Assembly (NCBI GenBank): GCA_030536995.1
Contig: JAUNOY010000005.1
Coordinates: forward strand, 1 to 48,437
Origin: Eubacteriales bacterium
GTDB taxonomy: Bacteria > Bacillota > Clostridia > Lachnospirales > Lachnospiraceae
Direction of reading: 5' to 3'
DNA length: 48,437 bases
In this document: positions 42,778-48,437 of the stretch, in pieces
How the letters are laid out: each line of letters starts with the position of its first letter
Position numbering within the stretch: the first letter of the stretch is position 1
Made by a program: the position numbers and the translations under genes
The notes under the pieces: model-generated
Database searches by the model: none
The model's input: only the letters and a program-made list of their open reading frames with translations
Told to the model about the DNA's origin: nothing

Positions 42778-42806
42778 TTGCAAAAAATATAATAGAATGT
42801 TAAAAT
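42778..42806 (+). promoter_or_regulatory. Promoter for the second glycosyltransferase block
   Basis: TTGCAA (42778-42783), a 17-base spacer and TAAAAT (42801-42806) preceded by TGT give an extended -10 promoter 35 bases before the ATG at 42841. It is back-to-back with the - strand promoter. Confidence 0.7.
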
Positions 42807-42840
42807 AAAATGTAACTAATATGTATCAGAGGTATGGTTT

Positions 42841-44736
42841 ATGAGTAAAAAACAGCCGTCAGGCGGAGGAATACAGTGGGGAAAGGTTCTTAAGAAGCTT
42901 TCACCATATACAATACAGAAAGGGTTCCGTTATCTGAAGCATTACGGCCTGAAAGAATTCTGGGTGAGACTCCATGAGCGTTTCGAACCTGAAGAGGTCC
43001 CCTACGGACCGTGGTATGAGGCTTATGCGCCGGATGAGGCGACTCTGGAGCAGCAGAGGAAAAGGAAATTTAAGGAGCCGCTTCTTTTCAGCGTAGTTGT
43101 CCCGGCTTACAGAACTCCGGTTCTTTTCCTGAAACAGATGATAGAGTCTCTTCTGGCTCAGACTTATGCAAACTGGGAGCTGTGTATAGCAAATGCCAGT
43201 CCTGACGATGAAGAAATGCAGAAGGTTCTGGCAGATTATGCTGCGAAGGACAGTCGTATCCGGTTCCGCAATCTGAAAGAAAATCTTGGAATTGCAGGGA
43301 ATACGAATGTAGCTCTTCAAATGGCAGGAGGAGAATTTGTGGGGCTTCTCGACCATGACGACCTTCTTGCGCCGAATGCCCTTTTTGAGATTGCGCTTGC
43401 ACTGGAGAAACATCCGAATGCAGATGTTGTTTATACAGATGAAGACAAGGTAACGACAGAGTTGGATGAACATTTTCAACCGCATTTGAAACCGGATTTC
43501 AGTCTGGATCTTCTTCGCTCCAATAATTATATCTGTCATTTTTTTCTTGCGCGCCGAAGCGTAATAGAAGAGGCAGGAGGCTTCAGGAAGGAGTTTGATG
43601 GAGCGCAGGATTATGATTTTATTTTCCGTTGTGTGGAAAAAGCAAGGGAAATCCTTCATATACCGGAGATTCTTTACCATTGGAGAACACACAAGGCATC
43701 CACTGCGGACAACCCTGCAAGTAAGATGTATGCGTTTGATGCGGGGAAGAGAGCTATTGAGGCTCATCTTGAACGAACGGGAACAAAAGGCGAGGTCAGC
43801 CATACGCCTGATCTGGGATTTTACAGGGTGAAATATCCGGTGCAGGGAGAACCGCTTATTTCAATTATTATTCCAAATAAGGATGAAAAAGAAACATTGG
43901 AAACCTGCCTGGATTCCATAAGAAAGTCAACATACAGGAATTATGAGATTCTTATCGTGGAAAATAACAGTACCACAGAGGAGATTTTTCGGTATTATAA
44001 AGAACTTTCCGATGAGGAGAACGTCAGGTTGCTTCGTTGGAAAAAAGAATTTAATTACGCAGCTATCAACAATTATGCAGCTTCTCATGCAAAGGGAGAT
44101 TTTCTGTTATTCTTGAACAATGATGTGAAAGCTATCACTGCTGACTGGATAGAGGAGCTTTTAAGTGTATGTCAGCGTCCGGAGGTAGGAGCGGCAGGTG
44201 CGAAACTGATTTATCCGGACGATACGATTCAGCATGCAGGTTGTGTGATCGGAATGGGCGGAATTGCGGGGCATATGTTTGTAGATATGCCTGCAGACCG
44301 TACAGGCTATCTGCATAAGGCGTCGATTCTGCAGGATATGAGCGCGGTTACAGCTGCCTGTATGATGATGAAGCGTGAGGCTTTTGACAGAGCGGGAGGC
44401 TTCACAGAAGAGCTTGCTGTGGCGTTCAATGATGTGGATTTATGCCTGAAGGTAAGAAGCGAAGGCTATCTTATTGTCTATGATCCCTATGCGCAGCTTT
44501 ATCATATGGAATCAAAGACGAGAGGGGCGGAGGACAGTAAAGAAAAAGTTCAGCGCTTCCAGACGGAGATCGAGTATATGAGATGTCATTGGATTGATAT
44601 TTTGAAGAATGGAGATCCATACTATAATAAGAATCTGTCTCTTACGAAATGGAATTATTCACTGAAGCCCCTTCCCGGGATGGGACAGAAGACACTAGGA
44701 GGAAAACATGCAGGAAGTATCGGTCATAATTCCTAA
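42841..44736 (+). CDS. Tandem family-2 glycosyltransferase (two GT-A domains)
   Basis: A 631-aa enzyme with the same layout as the 34838-36649 product. An N-terminal helix region (IQKGFRYLKHYGLKEFW) precedes the first GT2 domain, which starts at LFSVVVPAYR near residue 81 and has LLDHDD near 170. The second domain starts at LISIIIPNKD near 338, with LFLNNDV near 425 and FNDVDLCLKVR. Both metal motifs are present, so both domains look active. Homologues are often named rhamnosyltransferases. AGAGGT at 42829-42834 precedes the ATG by six bases. It overlaps the next gene by 29 bases. Confidence 0.9.
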   Translation: MSKKQPSGGGIQWGKVLKKLSPYTIQKGFRYLKHYGLKEFWVRLHERFEPEEVPYGPWYEAYAPDEATLEQQRKRKFKEPLLFSVVVPAYRTPVLFLKQMIESLLAQTYANWELCIANASPDDEEMQKVLADYAAKDSRIRFRNLKENLGIAGNTNVALQMAGGEFVGLLDHDDLLAPNALFEIALALEKHPNADVVYTDEDKVTTELDEHFQPHLKPDFSLDLLRSNNYICHFFLARRSVIEEAGGFRKEFDGAQDYDFIFRCVEKAREILHIPEILYHWRTHKASTADNPASKMYAFDAGKRAIEAHLERTGTKGEVSHTPDLGFYRVKYPVQGEPLISIIIPNKDEKETLETCLDSIRKSTYRNYEILIVENNSTTEEIFRYYKELSDEENVRLLRWKKEFNYAAINNYAASHAKGDFLLFLNNDVKAITADWIEELLSVCQRPEVGAAGAKLIYPDDTIQHAGCVIGMGGIAGHMFVDMPADRTGYLHKASILQDMSAVTAACMMMKREAFDRAGGFTEELAVAFNDVDLCLKVRSEGYLIVYDPYAQLYHMESKTRGAEDSKEKVQRFQTEIEYMRCHWIDILKNGDPYYNKNLSLTKWNYSLKPLPGMGQKTLGGKHAGSIGHNS

Positions 44737-45664
44737 TTATAACGGGATGGCATATCTGGACGGTGTGCTTGCCAGTCTGGAACAGCAGACAATGAAAAAT
44801 TTTGAAGTGATTCTTGTGGATAACGGCTCTGATGACGGGAGCTGCGCGTTCGTGTCAGAACATTATCCGTGGGTACATTTAATAGAACTGCCGGAGAACT
44901 TCGGGTTCTGCAAAGCAGTGAATGAGGGGATAAAAGCATCCCGCTCCAGATATGTTCTGCTTCTGAATAATGATATTGAAGCGGAAAAAAGCTTTCTTGA
45001 GGAAATGGTAAGTGCGATTAAAAAGCATAAAAAAGCGTTCTCATGCAGTGCGAAGATGATTCAGTTTCACGACAGAGACAAGCTTGATGATGCGGGAAAT
45101 TATTACTGTGCTCTTGGCTGGGCTTATGCACGAGGAAAAGGCAAAGACATTCATGCTTTTGAAAAAGAAGAAAAAGTATTTTCCTGTTGTGCAGGAGCCG
45201 CCATTTACAGAAAGAAGATTCTGGATAAAATCGGTTATTTTGACGAAGAACATTTCGCTTATCTGGAAGATCTGGATATCGGATATCGAGCCAGAATTTA
45301 CGGATTTGAAAACTGGTATGTGCCGAAGGCAGTGGTATATCATGTGGGCAGCGGAACCAGCGGTTCCCGCTATAACCAGTTTAAAACAAGATACTCTTCC
45401 AGAAATAATATATATCTGATTTACAAAAATATGCCTTTCATACAGATTGTTCTGAATCTGCCGTTTCTTCTGGCTGGATTTGGAGTTAAAATTCTGTTTT
45501 TTGCGTGTAAAGGACTTGGCAGAGAGTATATTGCAGGAATCAAAAACGGATTTCAGATCAGCAGGAAGGGTCGGAAAGTGCCGTTTTGTTTTTCTCACTT
45601 CCCGGCATACTGCAAGATTCAGTGGGAACTCTGGATAAATATTCTTCGCCGTTTTCGGGGATAA
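44708..45664 (+). CDS. Family-2 glycosyltransferase (WbbL-like rhamnosyltransferase)
   Basis: A 318-aa single-domain GT-A enzyme. It opens with VSVIIPNYNGMAYLDG, has the metal motif LLLNNDIEAE near residue 85, then CCAGAAIYRKKI and the acceptor-side motif FDEEHFAYLEDLDIGYRAR followed by YHVGSGTSGSR. This is the WbbL/RfbN pattern of rhamnosyltransferases acting early on lipid-linked acceptors. C-terminal hydrophobic and basic stretches suggest membrane attachment. AGGAGGAAAAC precedes the ATG. Sugar specificity is inferred from family and context. Confidence 0.88.
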   Translation: MQEVSVIIPNYNGMAYLDGVLASLEQQTMKNFEVILVDNGSDDGSCAFVSEHYPWVHLIELPENFGFCKAVNEGIKASRSRYVLLLNNDIEAEKSFLEEMVSAIKKHKKAFSCSAKMIQFHDRDKLDDAGNYYCALGWAYARGKGKDIHAFEKEEKVFSCCAGAAIYRKKILDKIGYFDEEHFAYLEDLDIGYRARIYGFENWYVPKAVVYHVGSGTSGSRYNQFKTRYSSRNNIYLIYKNMPFIQIVLNLPFLLAGFGVKILFFACKGLGREYIAGIKNGFQISRKGRKVPFCFSHFPAYCKIQWELWINILRRFRG

Positions 45665-45709
45665 AAATTGTTTTTTCATAAAAAAATTATAAATTCCGGC
45701 AGAGATTAG

Positions 45710-45738
45710 TTGATTTTGCAGGATATCTATTATAATAT
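45710..45738 (+). promoter_or_regulatory. Possible promoter for the sugar transferase gene
   Basis: TTGATT (45710-45715) is followed at 15 bases by a perfect TATAAT (45731-45736) and at 17 bases by TAATAT (45733-45738). Spacing makes the exact -10 uncertain. Confidence 0.5.
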
Positions 45739-45784
45739 AAAGGCTATGAAAAAATCAGGTAATGAAAAAACGAGGTGAAAAAAC

Positions 45785-47188
45785 TTGTTAGTGGACAATG
45801 AAAAAAATTTCAGTCCGGTGAATATGCTCGTTGACGCAGTGGCAGTAGGTCTGTCCTATCTTTTTGCCTGGCTTATACGTTTCGTGGGGCCGTTTTCAGA
45901 TACGGCGGTCAGGGCGAGAAGTTTCGAGCAATATATGATGTGGCTTGTCTTTATTATTCCGCTGTATCTGCTTTTGTATCAGGCTTTTACTTTATACACA
46001 CCGATGCGTATGCAGGGACGCCGTCTTCTGCTGGCGAACATTATTAAGGCAAACAGTTTGGGGCTTCTTATCATTATGTTTACTTTTTACATGATTGATG
46101 AGGGGGAATTTTCCAGATCTACTTATATTATGTTCTACCTTTTCAATATTGTACTGCAATGGGGCTCCCGTATGCTGATGTTTGCTTTTCTCAAAAATAT
46201 GAGAGAGCGCGGACTGAATCAGAAACAGATTATCTGTGTTGGCTACAGCCGTGCAGCAGAGGAGTATATTGACAGGGTGCTTAAGAATCCGCAGTGGGGA
46301 TATATCATTCGCGGAATTCTTGATGACAATGTTCCGGCAGGTACCATGTATAAGGGAATCAAGGTTATCGGTCGTATTGCCAACCTTGATGTTATTCTTC
46401 CTGCAAACCGTCTGGATGAAATTGCAATCACTCTTGGACTGAATGAGTACTATCGTCTGGAGGAGATTGTTGCTTTGTGCGAAAAGTCAGGAGTACACAC
46501 GAAATTTATTCCGGATTATAATAGAATTATCCCTACGAAGCCATATACAGAGGATATTCTCGGACTTCCGGTAATCAACATCCGATATGTCCCGCTCAGT
46601 AATACGTTCAATGCTCTTGTGAAACGTTGCATGGACATTGTCGGTTCTATAGTGGGAATCATCGTTACTTCACCGGTAATGCTTGTTATGTGTATTCTGA
46701 TTAAACTTACATCACCCGGTCCTTTGATCTATAAGCAGGAGAGAGTCGGACTTCATAATAAGACTTTCTGGATGTATAAATTCCGTTCTATGGAAATACA
46801 GCCGGAAGCAGAAGAAAAAAAAGCATGGACTGTTAAAAATGACCCCAGAGTTACAGGGATCGGCAAGTTTATGCGGCGTACAAGTATTGATGAGCTTCCT
46901 CAGCTTTTCAACATATTAAAAGGCAATATGAGTCTTGTAGGGCCAAGACCGGAAAGACCTTTCTTTGTGGAAAAATTCAGGGAAGAAATTCCCAGATATA
47001 TGGTGAAGCACCAGGTTCGCCCGGGACTGACCGGCTGGGCACAGGTAAACGGTTTCCGCGGAGATACGTCTATCAGGAAGCGTATCGAATGTGATCTTTA
47101 TTATATTGAGAACTGGAGTGTAGGATTTGATATAAAGATTATGTTCCTGACGATTTTTAAAGGCTTTGTAAACAAAAACGCATACTAA
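45785..47188 (+). CDS. Polyprenyl-phosphate sugar-1-phosphate transferase (WbaP/WcaJ-like)
   Basis: Initiating enzyme that moves a hexose-1-phosphate onto undecaprenyl phosphate. The 467 aa contain four or five N-terminal membrane segments, a Rossmann-like CoA-binding_3 domain (IICVGYSRAAEEYIDRVL), a membrane hairpin (VGSIVGIIVTSPVMLVMCIL) near residue 285 and the catalytic domain. Motifs include SPGPLIYKQERVGLHNKTF, MYKFRSM near 335, RRTSIDELPQLFNILKGNMS and LVGPRPERPFF. The start is UUG 45785, seven bases after GAGGTG; GTG 45791 is an alternative. The LCP gene follows 16 bases downstream. Confidence 0.94.
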   Translation: MLVDNEKNFSPVNMLVDAVAVGLSYLFAWLIRFVGPFSDTAVRARSFEQYMMWLVFIIPLYLLLYQAFTLYTPMRMQGRRLLLANIIKANSLGLLIIMFTFYMIDEGEFSRSTYIMFYLFNIVLQWGSRMLMFAFLKNMRERGLNQKQIICVGYSRAAEEYIDRVLKNPQWGYIIRGILDDNVPAGTMYKGIKVIGRIANLDVILPANRLDEIAITLGLNEYYRLEEIVALCEKSGVHTKFIPDYNRIIPTKPYTEDILGLPVINIRYVPLSNTFNALVKRCMDIVGSIVGIIVTSPVMLVMCILIKLTSPGPLIYKQERVGLHNKTFWMYKFRSMEIQPEAEEKKAWTVKNDPRVTGIGKFMRRTSIDELPQLFNILKGNMSLVGPRPERPFFVEKFREEIPRYMVKHQVRPGLTGWAQVNGFRGDTSIRKRIECDLYYIENWSVGFDIKIMFLTIFKGFVNKNAY

Positions 47189-47204
47189 GATAAGGGGAAA
47201 AAAT

Positions 47205-48437
47205 ATGGCTAGACCAGGAAAAAAGAAAAGAGTATTATTCATCCTTGAGATTGTGGTTCTTCTTCTGTTTATCGGCGGTCTTTATGTATACGGTCAGATT
47301 ACATCTAGACTGGACAAGGTATCACAGCCGAAAATCGAAAAAGAAAAGATTCTTGTAAACTCTGAGGTTCCCGAAATGACGGGATACACGACTTATGCTG
47401 TTTTCGGTGTAGACAGCCGTGGAGAGGGAAGCTCTCTCTCTGCAAATAACAGCGATACTATGATTATTGTGAGCATCAACAACGATGCCAAAGAGGTGAA
47501 GCTGGTATCCCTGTACAGAGATACCTTCCTGAACATCGGAAACGGAACCTACACAAAGGCGAATGCAGCATATGCATACGGGGGACCGGAACAGGCGATT
47601 TCCATGCTCAATACAAACCTCGACCTGAATATCACAGATTATGCAACAGCTGATTTCAGCGCTCTTGTTGAAATTATTGATGCAGTCGGCGGTCTTGACA
47701 TTCCGCTTTCCTGGGACGAAATTGCCCATGTAAACAGCTACTGTGTAGAGACATCAGAGGTGACAGGCAAATCCTATACACCAATTGAAAGACCGGAGAC
47801 ACAGCCGGCAGATACAGAGGCCCCTATTGGAACGTATCATCTCAATGGTGTACAGGCAACAGCATACTGTCGTATCCGTTACACTTCAAGTCTTGATATG
47901 GGACGTACGGAACGTCAGAGAACAGTCATCAGCATGATTGTGGAAAAGGCCAAGAAAGCCAATATTACAACTTTGTTTAAGATTGTAGATGCAGTATTCC
48001 CGATGGTGGAAACTTCAATCTCCAAGGCAGAGATTCTGAAATTGATTCCGGTTCTTCTGACTTATGACATCGGAGATAAGACTGGATTCCCGTTTGAATA
48101 CAAGTTCTCCAATGTAAAGGGAAGTATCATTGTTCCTACTACACTGGAAAGCAATGTGGCAGAGCTCCATAAGCTTCTCTATGGAGATGCGAATTACAGT
48201 CCTTCTTCAGAGGTTGTGAACAGAAGCAATGAAATCCTCAATGCAGTGGGCGGAGCAGCAAACCTGGAGGATGCGGCAGCAACTCCGTCACCGGATCAGA
48301 CAGAGCCGGAAGACGACTTTATCTGGTCAAACGGTGGAAGCACAAATAATGATTATAACAATAATTACGGGGACGGAAGCAGTGGAAGTACCGGAGGCGG
48401 TGATTACGGGGACGGAAGCAGTGGAAGTACCGGAGGC
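47205..48437 (+). CDS. LytR-CpsA-Psr family ligase (3' end beyond the window)
   Basis: An open frame from ATG 47205 (AGGGGAAA upstream) to the window end, 411 codons with no stop. The product has a basic start, one membrane segment at about residues 10-30 and an LCP domain from about 60 to 280. Conserved features are YAVFGVDSRGE, NNSDTMIIVSI, VSLYRDTFLNI, VGGLDIPL and DMGRTERQRTVISM with the Arg residues that hold the polyprenyl pyrophosphate. LCP enzymes transfer lipid-linked glycans to peptidoglycan. After about residue 360 the chain turns into an acidic, then Gly/Ser/Asn-rich tail ending in a 13-residue repeat. It is the likely attachment step for the glycan encoded upstream. Confidence 0.93.
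   Translation, partial: MARPGKKKRVLFILEIVVLLLFIGGLYVYGQITSRLDKVSQPKIEKEKILVNSEVPEMTGYTTYAVFGVDSRGEGSSLSANNSDTMIIVSINNDAKEVKLVSLYRDTFLNIGNGTYTKANAAYAYGGPEQAISMLNTNLDLNITDYATADFSALVEIIDAVGGLDIPLSWDEIAHVNSYCVETSEVTGKSYTPIERPETQPADTEAPIGTYHLNGVQATAYCRIRYTSSLDMGRTERQRTVISMIVEKAKKANITTLFKIVDAVFPMVETSISKAEILKLIPVLLTYDIGDKTGFPFEYKFSNVKGSIIVPTTLESNVAELHKLLYGDANYSPSSEVVNRSNEILNAVGGAANLEDAAATPSPDQTEPEDDFIWSNGGSTNNDYNNNYGDGSSGSTGGGDYGDGSSGSTGG
48364..48437 (+). repeat. 39-base in-frame tandem repeat in the LCP gene
   Basis: The unit encoding YGDGSSGSTGGGD appears twice, with 35 identical bases at 48364-48398 and 48403-48437. The second copy is cut by the window edge, so more copies may follow. It keeps frame and extends the Gly/Ser-rich tail. 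Confidence 0.9.

Noticed and set aside
48364-48437. CRISPR or mobile-element end at the terminal repeat
   Set aside because: The repeat unit is in frame, codes for the LCP tail and has no spacer variation or terminal inverted repeats.

Overview
The window reads as chromosomal DNA from a spore-forming, moderately low-GC Firmicute, most likely a gut Lachnospiraceae (Blautia / Mediterraneibacter / Dorea-like). Reasons: sporulation genes (gpr, spoIIP, a GerM-type lipoprotein), strong AGGAGG-type ribosome sites, frequent UUG starts, a DinR-type LexA box, and a chain of housekeeping genes in an order I associate with that family from memory. No tRNA, rRNA, CRISPR array, insertion sequence or phage gene was seen, and no gene-free stretch exceeds 300 bases.

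Region 1 (1-8.3 kb): a sensor histidine kinase (perhaps preceded by the tail of its response regulator), a two-domain GerMN lipoprotein and comEC run on the + strand. A two-gene LysO-type lysine exporter follows on the - strand, then holA (+), rpsT (-, UUG start, structured leader) and the germination protease gpr (+).

Region 2 (8.4-25.4 kb): spoIIP, a secreted duplicated-domain protein of unknown function, lepA, a small lipoprotein, hemW, uvrA under a LexA-controlled promoter, an mreB-family gene, recD2, comF, two uncharacterised membrane proteins, the c-di-AMP synthase cdaA with its regulator cdaR/ybbR, and an HPr-like protein.

Region 3 (25.4-48.4 kb): a cell-envelope island. It opens with a wall-binding L,D-transpeptidase and a GH25 lysozyme. 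A polysaccharide operon follows: a WecE-type sugar aminotransferase, a PBP5-like protein that has lost all its catalytic motifs, RmlC, an ABC exporter of the Wzm/Wzt type with a C-terminal glycan-recognition domain, a tandem GT2 enzyme, a WsaF-like rhamnosyltransferase, a methyltransferase, a kinase-like protein and a GT-C/DUF2142 membrane protein. A second degenerate PBP5-like gene faces it on the - strand. Beyond it lie another tandem GT2, a single GT2, a polyprenyl-phosphate sugar-1-phosphate transferase and the start of an LCP ligase cut by the window edge.

Together, region 3 can start a glycan on polyprenyl phosphate, extend it (rhamnose and perhaps an amino-dideoxy sugar), cap it by methylation and/or phosphorylation, export it by ABC transporter and attach it to the wall through LCP. 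The most interesting items are the adjacent methyltransferase plus kinase genes, which resemble a split version of the chain terminator WbdD beside a Wzt with a cap-binding-type domain, and the two PBP5-family proteins lacking the SxxK nucleophile that bracket the operon.
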